The notes under the pieces are model-generated. The model searched no databases. It was not told the origin of the DNA and worked only from the letters and a program-made list of their open reading frames with translations. The translations under genes were made by a program, and so were the position numbers. From Turritopsis dohrnii (taxonomy: Eukaryota > Cnidaria > Hydrozoa > Anthoathecata > Oceaniidae), in contig BQMF02000277.1 in the NCBI GenBank assembly GCA_027922465.2, forward strand, positions 248,001 to 312,000: DNA of 64,000 bases, given 5' to 3'. Position 1 is the first letter of the stretch. Every line of letters begins with the position of its first letter. Positions 33,894 to 44,180 of this stretch are shown piece after piece.

Positions 33894-36398
33894 AACGATT
33901 CCAAGAACTTTATTGTTTTCAGGAGCGATGTTGTCAACAACACTTTTATCATCATTGGTCAATGCTTTTTCAATATCTGCAACAAACCCAATGTTAAATG
34001 AGCGAAACCGAACTAACACATCAAACAATGACTGGGTTAATGATGGACCAGAATGGAGACATGAGTTCAATGATTGACCGTTTGAGCTAGATGATGATGA
34101 GCTAGCATCAAACACAACACGAACTTTGGTAGTTGCCTTGTCCTCGCGAACAACGGCTTGATGGGGTAAATAATGGACAGGAACAGATGGTTCGACTTCG
34201 GGATCAGGAACAACTTCAATAATTCCAGATTCATGTTGTTTGTCGATTATGTCCTTGTAATCCGAGTACAGCTTCGGGTCATTCTGAAAACGGTTGTGGA
34301 GACTACGCAAACGTCTCTTCGCACAATGAAAATTATCGTCAACATCAGGAAATTCTTCTTTGAAAGGAAGTTTGACTTGGTAACGGTTGTCGGTAAACTC
34401 AAGATTGTTTCTGAACTCCTCCAAAATCAGGTTGTCAGTGGGGGCATCGTCATCAGGATTCTCCCATAAGTTATGGAGGGCATTGAAAGTTTCTTGCTTG
34501 CAGGTTGCACTTGAAGGCTTGAACGAAAGGTTTTCGGTAGTATGCACAAAGTTAGTGATGCCAACTATGGTAAGGTGGTTGGATATGCTTGTCTGCCCAC
34601 TAAGAACGTATCCAAGCGTCGATTCACAAGCAACAGGACCATTGCCATTCATCGGTTTAACAACTTTCTCCGACATAAAGTTCCAGTAGAAATTGGCTCT
34701 GATCAACACGTCTACGTTCATGTCACTACCATCTTTGTTTACGTCAGCTAAATTCAGTCCCGCAAGGTGAGGTTGCTTTTCCAGGTTACATCCATAATGG
34801 CTGCCTGAAATGCGTAAACAAATGTCAGTTTCCAAAGCATCGACTAAAATGGACTTGGCGGTTCCTTTCCCTTTAACAAGAAATTTAACACTGTCCAAAA
34901 CTTTTGACTCTTCCTTTTCTCCAAATGTCTTAATGTTTACATTTGACTTTTCCATGGTTGGAAGGTTGAGCTTTTTGCGAGCAGCAGGCGTGATGTAAGA
35001 AAGTTGTGCTCCGAGGTCAAACAAAATACGAATATTGGATGACTTTTCTCCTTTCGTGTCAGTAATGACAGCTTGAGCAGTTTGCAGGATTCCAATTGAC
35101 TTTTGCTTTTTTTGTAATGTCAAGTTTGACGATGTGCCTTCTGGAAAGCAGACAGCAGCATGATGATTGCCTTCGCACTTGTTGCATTTTATCTTTGAAT
35201 CGCAATCTTTCGCAAAATGGTTGGTTCGAATACATTTGAAGCAACGTCCTTTATTTCCAAGAATTATCAAGCGAGTCTCTTTATCTTGAATGACTTCACA
35301 TTGGTATGCTAAATGTTTCTCAGAATTGCAAAACACACATGTTTTTTTGGAAATTTCTTGAGATGGCTTTTGTTTACGTTTTTTCGGATGATGGCGGCGA
35401 GCGTTACTATGGTTACCGTTGGTCAGAAATGTTTCTGTTGAAAAGGGTTGTTTTTCATGTGATTCTTCAGTCGAATTTGAAGCAGATAATCGTTCACGAG
35501 CTTCAATTTCGTTGCAAAGGGTTTCAAGCATTTTGTCAATGTCCCATACTCCACGTCCCATTTGTCTGGACAGGATAAGACTAAGCTCAGCTGGGAATTT
35601 CGTGTTCAGGATCGGTATCAACATGAGTCCGTACTCCTTGGACGAGATGCCTAAGTTCTTGAGGCTACGAATATGAGTTTCTACATGGTCATATGTACGA
35701 CGAAGGTTGACAGTGTCATCAATGGCTTTGACTGAGCCACCCAAGCAAAGGGCTTTCATGTGTGATGATATCAGTACCTGAGTATCACCAAAGCGTTTTT
35801 CGAGAAGGTCTAAAGCTTCCTTGTAATTATCAGACGTTAGTGTGTAGCCGGAAACGGTTTCAGCGGCTGTTCCGCGAAGGTACGACTTCAAGTAAGTGAA
35901 TTTCTGTATGCATGGTAATGTTGTGTTGGAGTCGATGGTACACATGAAGGAGTCGTAAAACATTTTCCATTCTAATGGATCCTCAGAAAACGTAGGGATG
36001 TCCAGTTTTGGCAACTTTACATTTGTGCTTGCCACGGATGAGGCTGTCTCTGACAAACCAAGTGATGAGGTAGCGACAGAGGTATTCTTGGCAAGAATTT
36101 TCTTCAATTTAACACAGTTTTTCTTAACCAGTGTTTTGAAGCCGAGATGGGCTTTGACTTGTTTTTCAATAGCTGCTGCATCATCTTCCGAAAGAAGTTC
36201 CATAATCTCATCATTAATACCATTAATGTTTTCTAACTCAGTATCAAGTATTTCGAGGTAACTTTGCACATCAGATATTTGTTCCTCGGTCAAGTTCTCA
36301 GATGGCAAAGCATCTATGGCTGCGATGGTGCCATCGTTCAAGGTTTTTCGAAGTGCTTCGAAAGTAGCAAGTTTCTTCTTAAGTAAACCAGCAGACAT
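33894..36398 (-). CDS. BEL/Pao gag-pol, upstream part: Gag, zinc knuckles, protease, truncated RT
   Basis: The product starts MSAGLLKKKLATFEAL. From about residue 130 it shows the BEL Gag region (KLDIPTFSEDPLEWKMFYDS ... LKSYLRGTAAETVSGY), then cysteine-rich knuckles (CVFCNSEKHLAYQC, CFKCIRTNHFAKDC, CNKCEGNHHAAVC), then the protease (RILFDLGAQLSYIT), and the start of reverse transcriptase (KVRVVFDASS, FVADIEKA). The usual protease active-site D-S/T-G is D-L-G here. After ADIEKA the sequence jumps to NDDKSVVDNIAP, so the palm with its catalytic DD pair is missing. The reading frame survives the deletion. Confidence 0.9.
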
Positions 36399-36434
36399 GG
36401 TGATTTAATCAGTTAAAAATCAAAGTTGAAGGTT

Positions 36435-36460
36435 CAAATCCAGGCAAGGTGGACCAAAAA
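36435..36460 (-). other. Primer-binding-like site of the BEL/Pao element
   Basis: Just inside the 5' LTR the minus strand reads TTTT then TGGTCCACCTTGCCTGGA. A TGG start and pairing to a tRNA 3' end (...CCA) fit a primer-binding site; I cannot name the tRNA. Confidence 0.55.
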
Positions 36461-36589
36461 TGTGGGAACGGTGGAGACACGACCGACCACGAGGACTGTA
36501 TATTGTAAACTAAAAATTATATTTTTAAACTACGCTTATATTCTACAATGGCGTCCTACGGGCGGCGGAGGCGGCAAATACATTCCACA
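36461..36589 (-). repeat. BEL/Pao 5' LTR
   Basis: 129 bp, matching 31,091-31,219; followed by the TGATC duplication. Confidence 0.95.
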
Positions 36590-36717
36590 TGATCCGATAA
36601 CTTTGCGCTGCAATTGGAAAAGTACATTATGTGCGAATGTCATTAATCAATATACATAAAAAAAAAGTAAATGTTACTTCACATTTATACTTCACATCAC
36701 AGTATTAAAGATAACAA

Positions 36718-38310
36718 CCCAGCGGGCACAAGACGTCTTTGAGACGTCTCATTTTAATCGTAAAATGGTCGTTTGCTTTTCAGATCATTTTGTGACGTCG
36801 TAGGGACGTCTGAAAACGGGACGTCGCAATTGGGATCCTTTTACGATCAAATTGCGACTTGAAAAAAATTTTCAAATTTCATTCTGCAGTCATTAAACCA
36901 GTATAGATCGAGTAATACTTACATGCTTATATAGAATTTACATTCGTATCGAATTCTGTTTATTGGTCGTGTGAGGGATGATTTTACGACGTTTTTGGGA
37001 CGTCTTTATACAAATTAAATAACAACCTTCGAAACAATTATTAATTTAGGATCATTTTGCGACGTCGTAGATGAAAATTTTCAAATTTCATTCGGCAGTC
37101 ATTAAACAGTAAACTTTGAGTAACAACAACATACTCCATTTGGAATTTACATTCGTACCGATTCTTTTTCTTGGTCGTGTGAGGGATGCTTTTACGACGT
37201 TTTTGGGACGTCTCTATACAGATTAAATTACGACCTTCGAAAGAATCATAAATTTTCAAAAGCGATTAGTCAACAAAGATTCATCGAATATGTTTTACTA
37301 CAGTTGCATGATTTAAAGAATTTAAAATAGACCAATCACAAATACGTAAGACAAAGAGAAATCCCCGGGTTATAAAATTCACGTGTGATATAGAAAGTTT
37401 CAAAAGCAAAGACTTTCTTGTAAGAAAAGGTTAATACCGTTAATAATGATACCTGTAACATAAGTTTCGATAAAAGACGTTTAGATAAAACTTAGAAGAA
37501 TTAATTAAACATGGCGTTTTGTCAAAGGTAAACTGGCAAAGTGGAAATGGAAAAAACACCTTGTAAAGATACGATCCTGTCCGATTAAATTAACTGTGAG
37601 TTTCTGAATTCTGAATCCATTCGGCGGGTATATTTATACATATTTATACATTCTTGTTGAACTTAGTTTCAGCACTCCAGCATCAGAAAAGCACTGTAGA
37701 TGCCATAAAAAAACTTCCGTTGATGCTCAAAGATCTCCTGATCGATAATGAAGTTGGCGAAATTTCAAAAAGGCTAGCCGAAGGGAGTTTTAAATGTGGA
37801 AGTACATGTGATTCAAAATTTTATAACTTGATGACAAAATAGCTAGTATATGTTGAACTGTAAATTGTTGCGTTGTAAACTTTTAAAAAGAATTAAAAAG
37901 GAGACATCTATTGAATTTGTATGTTTTGTTGTTTTGATGATCCCAACATAGATGGCCTATGATTCCAGAAAAAGGAGGTTGTTAATCGAACGTCTCTACG
38001 ATGTCGTTACGGCCAGAGATTGAAGTCGCTGCGATATCCTGTCGTGGAGACGTCTTAGTGAAGATGTGATTGGGACGTCTTCTGAGGATCCCACTTCGCG
38101 ACCATTGAGCGACGTCTTTGGGATGTCATGGAAAGACGTCTCTACGACGACTTCACAACGACGAAGGAATAAATTTCATGATCCTGCGACGTCGTAACGA
38201 TGTTATTGGGATGTCATCGAGACGTCTCAGTGAAGATGTGATTGAGACGTCTTTTGAAATTCCCACTTCGCGACCATTTCGCGACGTCTCAGGGACGTCT
38301 TGGAAAGACA
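36718..38310. mobile_element. GACGTC-rich DNA element, right end missing
   Basis: The left end CAGCGGGCACAAGACGTCTT and the following 130 bp match the left end of the element at 52,055. Subterminal blocks rich in GACGTC and TTTTTGGGACGTCT recur to about 38,310. There the sequence GACGTCTCAGGGACGTCTTG, which in the 52,055 copy lies near the right end, is cut off. Two plus-strand exon-like pieces lie inside (see 37,654). The superfamily is not clear. Confidence 0.65.
37654..37842 (+). CDS. Unknown small ORF inside the GACGTC-rich element
   Basis: After TTGTTGAACTTAGTTTCAG, a plausible acceptor, the frame reads HQKSTVDAIKKLPLMLKDLL ... NEVGEISKRLAEGSFKCGST and stops at 37,842. Its charge and leucine pattern suggest helix. 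I do not recognise it. It may be the last exon of a captured gene or the remains of the element's own protein. Confidence 0.35.
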   Translation: MLNLVSALQHQKSTVDAIKKLPLMLKDLLIDNEVGEISKRLAEGSFKCGSTCDSKFYNLMTK

Positions 38311-38397
38311 GTTGACTAATACATTCAATGTATTCTTCTAAGTAATTCACATCGATAAGATGGTCTGTATCATTTGCATAAACTTTCATCTGAATTT

Positions 38398-38629
38398 TCA
38401 GGTCAACAGTATTCTCAGGATGGCTGGTGTAAACATAGTCAAATTCAGTGATCCCTGCGAACTAGCAGTATCATCATTTTTCAGTTCATCTTCAACACAA
38501 TGTATTGATGATAAAGACTGAAACTTTCTACCGATTGGAGAATTTTCAGTTAAAATCTCATAATTCTTCTTTGATTCCAATTCCCGCTCAAAAAATTGAA
38601 GTATTGGTAGTGGATAACCAGGCGATGGA

Positions 38630-38640
<11 letters not shown>
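38398..38640 (-). pseudogene. C-terminal half of the split coiled-coil exon of a TRIM-like gene
   Basis: Immediately after the LINE tail the minus strand is open: KCPSPGYPLPILQFFERELE ... NSPIGRKFQSLSSIHCVEDE, stopping at 38,398. If the LINE is removed at a shared ATGT, this frame continues that of the coiled-coil segment at 46,470-46,636. A further stretch, MKVYANDTDHLIDVNYLEEY, lies after a possible acceptor at 38,390. Function beyond the coiled coil is unknown. Confidence 0.5.

Positions 38641-38666
<26 letters not shown>
38636..38666. repeat. (GATT)n microsatellite, tail of the LINE
   Basis: GATTGATTGATT... on the plus strand is (AATC)n on the LINE's coding strand. It sits at the 3' end of the LINE's untranslated region, where CR1/L2/Jockey-like LINEs often carry a short tandem tail instead of poly(A). 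Confidence 0.8.
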
Positions 38667-38781
38667 ATATTTTTAGTTAAGAAACATTACAAGTCCGTAA
38701 CTGTTAAAAAATTTTCAATTAAAAGTCTTTATCATATATATAGTAGTTATAAGAATATTTACATAAACTATCTGAAATATA

Positions 38782-40583
38782 CAGTGTGTCTCAAAATGTT
38801 AGCTTCAGTAACTTTATTCTCAATTTTCTAAAAAATGAATAATGGTATAATAATGAAATATATACCATTAGAAAGCTGAGTTTCTTGGCTTTCTATTGAT
38901 GTGGTACCCATTAACTGGTTTTTTATATTTAGCTTATAATCCAAGAAAAAAACAAGTGTTTTCATCTAAAAATTCTTAACGATCAATTAAAACTCAGTTA
39001 ACAATAAAAATATTAAACAACAAAAGTTATAACACAAGTGAAAAATTATCATTACAATAAAAACGTTTAAAAAAATAACAATAAGAAAGTTGTACTTTAA
39101 GGTCCTTCTACATGTTCACCATTTCTTTGAATGCAAAGTTGAGCTTTTCTTTGCATTTCTCGAAGTGAGTTACGAATAAATTGTTGATTTTGCCTCAAAA
39201 TATCGAATGTTATCACAATTCTTCCTCTAAGTTCATTTAAACTTTGTGGTGGGGATGTAAACACCTTTTGTTTTGCGTAGCCCCACAAAAAAAAGTCACA
39301 AGGTGTCAAATCTGGAGATCGTGCTGGCCATTCAGGAGCGAATCCCCGAGCAACAACCCTTTGATTGAACACTGCTGCTAATCTGCGTCTTACTGGAAAA
39401 GCATAATGAGCAGGTGCCCCATCTTGGAACCACCACAGATCGTCAAAAATATTTTGGCCTGGCAATGCAGGATAATTTTGGGCCAATGCCGGAAACACTG
39501 AATTGTTTAATAAATCAAGATAACTATTTCCGTTTACATTATTTTGAAAAAAGAAGGGACCGACCAGAGTACCATTTCCACAGATACCGCCCCAAACAGT
39601 TACTTTTTGACGACTCTGATTTACATCAAAATTGAAAGGAGGAGGGTTACCTTTAGGAGCATACATACGAACGTTTTGTGTAGAAACCTCTCCATCCATA
39701 CCAAATGTAGCCTCATCTCCAATCACTATATTGTGTAGAAACCTTGGATTATTACAGTTTCTCAAAAACCAGTTACAAAACCGTACTCTTCTTGGAAAGT
39801 CTGCTGGTAGCAGTTGATGACGCATATGAATTTTATATGGATGATAATTAAGATCTAATCTGGCAATCCTGTTAAATGTTGCCCTCGATAAGCCAAGACT
39901 ATTTCTTCGGCAGGTGATAATACCTCCATTCTGTTGTAAAACTTGTCTGACATCATTGATATTTTGGTTAGATCTTCCTGTTCTTCTTCTTCCACACCTC
40001 TCTTTATGGAGATTTCGACTTGTGCCAGTAGCTAAGTATTTTCTAACGTTTCTGTATATGGTTGATTTACTTGGAACGGGTCTATTAGGATAGACTTGTT
40101 GAAACCTTCTTAACACTTCTTCGCAGTCTTTGGTTTCCAAATAATGTTGTACAAGAAATGTTCGCTGATCTACTGATAAATTTCTGTTCATTTTTTATTA
40201 TTGTTTTTCTTATCAAAACGCTATAAGCTTCTTATCGTGTAAAACTACCTTTCAATGTTATGTTAACATTTTTTTTATTTTTGGTAACAATTTTTGAGAA
40301 TTCTCAAACGGTTTGTAAAAAATCAATACCATAATTATAAACAACAATGAATATTTTGCTCATTAAACGGGGTGTTAATTGATCGTTAAGAATTTTTAGA
40401 TTAAAACACTTGTTTTTTTCTTGGATTATAAGCTAAATATAAAAAAACAGTTAATGGGTACCACATCAATAGAAAGCCAAGAAACTCAGCTTTCTAATGG
40501 TATATATTTCATTATTATACCATTATTCATTTTTTAGAAAATTGAGAATAAAGTTACTGAAGCTAACATTTTGAGACACACTG
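38782..40583. mobile_element. DD41D mariner-type transposon, apparently intact
   Basis: 1,802 bp with TA at 38,780 and 40,584. Terminal inverted repeats of about 209 bp begin CAGTGTGTCTCAAAATGTTA, and the two arms differ at only about two positions by eye. One uninterrupted transposase gene lies on the minus strand. It is inserted in the 3' UTR of the LINE. Long, nearly identical arms and an open gene point to recent movement. Confidence 0.92.
39097..40191 (-). CDS. DD41D mariner/Tc1-type transposase
   Basis: The 364-residue protein starts at the ATG that opens the element's only long frame. Residues 1-120 form the paired helix-turn-helix DNA-binding region (NLSVDQRTFLVQHYLET ... SKSTIYRNVRKYL; SRATFNRIARLD). 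The catalytic core has D159 (IGDEATF), D257 (WWFQDGAPAHY) and D299 (ARSPDLTPCDFFLWGY). There are 41 residues between the second and third aspartates, the DD41D arrangement described for rosa-like elements. No stop or shift is present. It would cut and paste the element at TA sites. The count is direct; activity is inferred. Confidence 0.92.
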   Translation of the reverse strand: MNRNLSVDQRTFLVQHYLETKDCEEVLRRFQQVYPNRPVPSKSTIYRNVRKYLATGTSRNLHKERCGRRRTGRSNQNINDVRQVLQQNGGIITCRRNSLGLSRATFNRIARLDLNYHPYKIHMRHQLLPADFPRRVRFCNWFLRNCNNPRFLHNIVIGDEATFGMDGEVSTQNVRMYAPKGNPPPFNFDVNQSRQKVTVWGGICGNGTLVGPFFFQNNVNGNSYLDLLNNSVFPALAQNYPALPGQNIFDDLWWFQDGAPAHYAFPVRRRLAAVFNQRVVARGFAPEWPARSPDLTPCDFFLWGYAKQKVFTSPPQSLNELRGRIVITFDILRQNQQFIRNSLREMQRKAQLCIQRNGEHVEGP

Positions 40584-40755
40584 TAGATCGTCCTTGTACA
40601 TATTGTTTCAAGTAACACGGGAAACTCGTAGAAGATCATAAATGATCTTATCGCCGAGAACCGAGTGACTACACAGCGTAAATGTTACAAACTTATAATT
40701 TTATCAAACTGTTAAAAGGGAATAAGTATGTAACTAGACTTGACTTGAAAATTGA

Positions 40756-41570
40756 TCAAAAACATTGAAGGATATTTTCAAATTTGATTGTTTTTAATAA
40801 TTTCTTAAATTGAGGAACATATTCAATATGTGAAAGAGAATTCGATGATGAAACGAGAGCATTCCACAACTGTGGTCCATGATATGAAATGTTAAATTGA
40901 CTGAGCTTATTTTTGAACATCGGCTTAAGCAAAATTCTTGAATTTCGAGTTGTATGTTTGTTTTGGGGTTTGAGCGTGTAAAGACTATGAAAAGCAGATG
41001 GTGATTGCTTCGTTTTGCACTTTAACATAAAAATTAGAGTTTGGAAAATGTTAAGTTCGTATAGTGTTGGTATGAAGTATTCTGCAAAGAGAGGCTTTGT
41101 ATGAGTAAAACGATCTTTATTGTGTATAACTCTGATGGCATGCTTCTGACGTTGGAAAAGAGATGTTAGTTTACTTTTTTATGTGCTAGCCCATATGACA
41201 TTTGCATAGCTTAAGTGACTATGTAAAAAAGAATAATAAAGTTGCTTTAATAGATGTTTGTTCAAAATGGTTTTAGCTTTATATAGTGCGCCAATTCCTT
41301 TGGATACTTTTGAGTGCACGTACTCAATTTGATTCGTCCATGTCAGATTTTCATCTACGTAAATTCCAAGGAACTTTGTGACTGTTTGTCAGGTTATTTT
41401 TGTGTTATTTATTTCTAATAGTGGAAGATTTAGTTCTATTGTATTTTTTTTCTTGGAAGTATGGAAAAGTGTAAAGTTTGTTTTCTTAGCATTTAAAGAT
41501 AATTTATTTACCTGAAACCACAACGCTACATTTTTTAATTCTTTGTTCATGTTATTAAAAAGTTTAGGAA
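40756..41570 (-). pseudogene. LINE reverse transcriptase C-terminal part
   Basis: Continues the RT of 45,201-46,460 across the Tigger. It reads TWFKCNKLSLNTKKTNFTLF, KFLGIYVDENLTWTNQIEYV, LYYSFLHSHLSYANVIWAST and, at the end, ISYHGPQLWNALV. In-frame stops occur at about 41,395 and 41,180, so this copy is dead. Confidence 0.8.
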
Positions 41571-41848
41571 TACAGTGGAACCTCTATTAACGGTCACCTC
41601 CATACCTCGGTCACCTCCTGATAAGCGGCCAGAAAAGAAAGTCCCTGCCGAATTTATGGTCAAACTCTTATAAAAAAACCTCCATACATCGGTCACCTCC
41701 AATCAACGGCCAAACGGCCACTTTCTATTGTCCCAATGTCTAATTTTACCTCTATTAGCGGTCAAAAAAAAATCTTTAAGCAAGCAAATGAAAGGAAAAA
41801 TAAAAAGTTGTTATTTTATTTACAATAGGTATATTTCTTCATAATATA

Positions 41849-42319
41849 TCATGTTTGAAATTTTCTACCGAGGTCAGTAGCATGTGAAAGGATCTTTTTC
41901 GTAACTTGCTCTAGCCACTTTAACGCTTTCATATGTCCCCTTGCTTGATATGTTACGGGTATTTCAAGTCCTAAACCAGCCCCACGATTTACTCTCTTTC
42001 CAGTAACAGTACATAATATGGTAGATCTAGGCAGTGAAAGGAATTTCGAAAAAGCCTTGCTCAAACCCTGAGGAGCATGTCCTACAACATATGAATTACG
42101 CATGATGGAAACAGCATAGGTATCATGAGGATTATCAGTTTCTCGCGTACAAACCAATATTTCTCCATCAACAGGATCCCAGATGTTCATATATGCGTGG
42201 TAACCCCTTGCATACGAATTGAAGGAAAAACAATTTGCTTCGTCAATGAAAATCGGCAAAGTTTCGTCGATATTGTCAGTCATTTGTTTAAGAATCGTTT
42301 CTTCATTGCTCAAAGCCAT
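41849..42319 (-). CDS. HIRAN-domain protein encoded inside the Tigger element
   Basis: The ORF encodes 156 residues, MALSNEETILKQMTDNIDET onwards. Residues about 40-125 fit the HIRAN fold: YMNIWDPVDGEILVCTRETD, NPHDTYAVSIM, YVVGHAPQGLSKAFSKFLSL and CTVTGKRVNRGAGLGLEIPV. HIRAN domains bind DNA ends with a free 3' hydroxyl in helicases such as HLTF and Rad5; no helicase or nuclease is attached here. The frame is intact and has a stop before the left terminal repeat. Coding sequence on the opposite strand from the transposase, sharing one intergenic region, suggests a divergent promoter. A role in transposition (for example at exposed ends) is only a hypothesis; it might also be a captured host exon. 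Confidence 0.75.
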   Translation of the reverse strand: MALSNEETILKQMTDNIDETLPIFIDEANCFSFNSYARGYHAYMNIWDPVDGEILVCTRETDNPHDTYAVSIMRNSYVVGHAPQGLSKAFSKFLSLPRSTILCTVTGKRVNRGAGLGLEIPVTYQARGHMKALKWLEQVTKKILSHATDLGRKFQT

Positions 42320-42445
42320 TTCTTAAAAAAGTAGCAGCAATGATGTGAAATAAACCAGTTTTTCAATATTCAATATTTTTGTGTCAAAAAAATATTTTGC
42401 AAACACGTTTCTTCGATTCGAACGTTCGAATCATTGTTTAATTTA

Positions 42446-43321
42446 CGATGGCCCTGAAGGCTCACTGCAACACGCAAAAAAACTTGTCACGCGCACAAAT
42501 TTTTTTTCACGCAACCTATTTTTTTACACGTAACTTTTAATTTTTTTTACACGCACACATTTTTTTGCACGCACAATTTTTTTTTTACGCGCACACAAGA
42601 AAAACTGATATGCTGCGCACGCTTAAAAAGAAATCTGGTCCTGTTTTTATGTACTATTTCGTGTATCAGTAACATCAAACTACCACAAATCTTTCCCACG
42701 AGGAGAGACTCACTCAACTGAACTCACCGAAGTTCCCTTTTTGACTTTCATGACTGACTTTTATAGAAAGGCAAAGAGAATCTTGTCTTAGCGAAGGAAA
42801 CAAGAAGAGAGGATGGACATATCGAATACACAGGAAGAACAGCGAGTAACGTTGGAGAAATAAACTGTCCACAATCCAAGCTTCGACAGAGTTCTCTTTA
42901 AGGTTGACAGACTAATAAAGACACTGTGTTGAACAGCCAAGAAGGATAAGATCTCTAAGTTGCGGAACCCTTGGCCAAAATAGCTAGAAATCAAAGAATC
43001 TCTGCTAAAAGACCTAGCCGATAAACAAGGTAAGCGACTGTCCGCCATATTGCTTTAGACTACCGCCAAGTGCTAGCGTGGTGAAAACAAGTCACGAAAT
43101 TGCCTAAAATCCATACCAGACCATCAGCAAGAGTGTTCCTTTTTATAGGGAATAAGATAATAAAAAAATGCGTGCGAAGAAAAAAAAATGCACGTGAAAA
43201 AAAAATTGCGCGCGTAACAAAAATAACTGTGTGAAAATTTTTTAAAAAAGTTGCGTGCATAAAAATTTGTGTGCGTGACAAGTTTTTATGTGTGTGCTAC
43301 AGTGAGCCTTCAGGGGCATCG
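42446..43321. mobile_element. 876-bp MITE nested in the Tigger, with an integrase-type N-terminal remnant
   Basis: Ends CGATGGCCCTGAAGGCTCAC and the inverted GTGAGCCTTCAGGGGCATCG, with TA at 42,444 and 43,322. The arms are over 150 bp, rich in ACACGCA and CACGCGCACA. The middle, minus strand 43,048-42,840, reads LISSYFGQGFRNLEILSFLA and VFISLSTLKRTLSKLGL. That resembles the helix-turn-helix head of rve-integrase-type transposon proteins, with the catalytic domain lost. Confidence 0.75.
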
Positions 43322-43403
43322 TATTAATTTGATATTCGAACATCACTCTTAGAATTTTGACAACGAAGTTAAAAGAAAGACGTTCTAGTTTTATCTAGTA
43401 AAA

Positions 43404-44180
43404 ATGTCTAAAAGAAAATATTTTTCATTGGAAGAGAAAGTTAAAATCATAACTTATGCCGAGAAAAATCCACAATTAGGCTCAAGAAAACTTGCAGCAG
43501 AGTTCAGCTGTGGAAGAACATGCATTCAAACATTGATGAAACAAAAGGAAGTCATAATGACTGATTGGAAGTGCAGTGAAAAGTCTTCTCTTAAGAAAAA
43601 AGGGAAGTCTGAAGAATACCAAGACATCAACAATGCTGTCTGGCGTTGGTTTTGTATGGCAAGGGAAGCACTTATACCAGTTTCAGGTCCCATGATTCAA
43701 GAAGAAGCCTTGCAAATTGCATCTAAGTTGAACGTTGCAGAATTTACAGCCTCAAATGGCTGGTTGGAAAAATGGAAAAATAGACATAATGTTAAGCAAT
43801 TTAGTGTGGCTGGAGAAGATGGACAAGTAAATGCTGAAACGTTTGAATCTTGGGCTGAACGGTTGCCTGAGATAGTGAAAGGTTATGAACTGAAAGATAT
43901 ATGGAATGCTGATGAAACAGGACTTTTCTGGCGTGCATTACCGGATAAATCACTTTCAGTATCAAAAGGTAGATGTAAAGGCGGAAAATATGCCAAACAA
44001 CGGATAACGGTATTACTTATTGCCGATGCCCTGGGTGAGAAAGAAACGCCCGTCATTATTGGAAACAGTCAAAAACCAAGATGTTTTAAAAACGTACAAG
44101 ATAAAAAACGACCCTGTGGCACATATTATTATGTAACAAAAAAGCCTGGATGGATTCAGAGCTCATGGAAGAAATTTTAA
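43404..44180 (+). pseudogene. Tigger transposase, N-terminal part (frameshifted)
   Basis: 258 codons. A psq-type helix-turn-helix spans about residues 4-50 (KYFSLEEKVKIITYAEKNPQ), a CENP-B/Tc5-type DNA-binding domain about 75-140 (SGPMIQEEALQIASKLN ... GWLEKWKNRHNV), and the start of the DDE_1 core carries the first aspartate in DIWNADETGLFW. In the AAAAAAGCC run near 44,140 a one-base shift sends the frame into a short wrong tail (PGWIQSSWKKF), while the true continuation is the next ORF. Confidence 0.9.

Larger units (their letters stand above)
31091..36589 (-). mobile_element. BEL/Pao LTR retrotransposon, nearly complete
   Basis: Two 129-bp LTRs (31,091-31,219 and 36,461-36,589) differ at about one visible position; each runs, on the coding (minus) strand, from TGTGGAATG to TTCCCACA. 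The 5-bp duplication TGATC flanks the whole element (31,086-31,090 and 36,590-36,594). A primer-binding-like TGGTCCACCTTGCCTGGA follows the 5' LTR and a purine tract AGAGGGGGAG precedes the 3' LTR. Gag and pol occupy one frame, broken by one TGA and by a deletion in reverse transcriptase. Near-identical LTRs mean recent insertion; the copy itself cannot reverse-transcribe. Confidence 0.95.

Noticed and set aside
31264..36261. Numerous plus-strand ORFs across the BEL/Pao element
   Set aside because: Antisense shadows of the long gag-pol frame; no independent motif.
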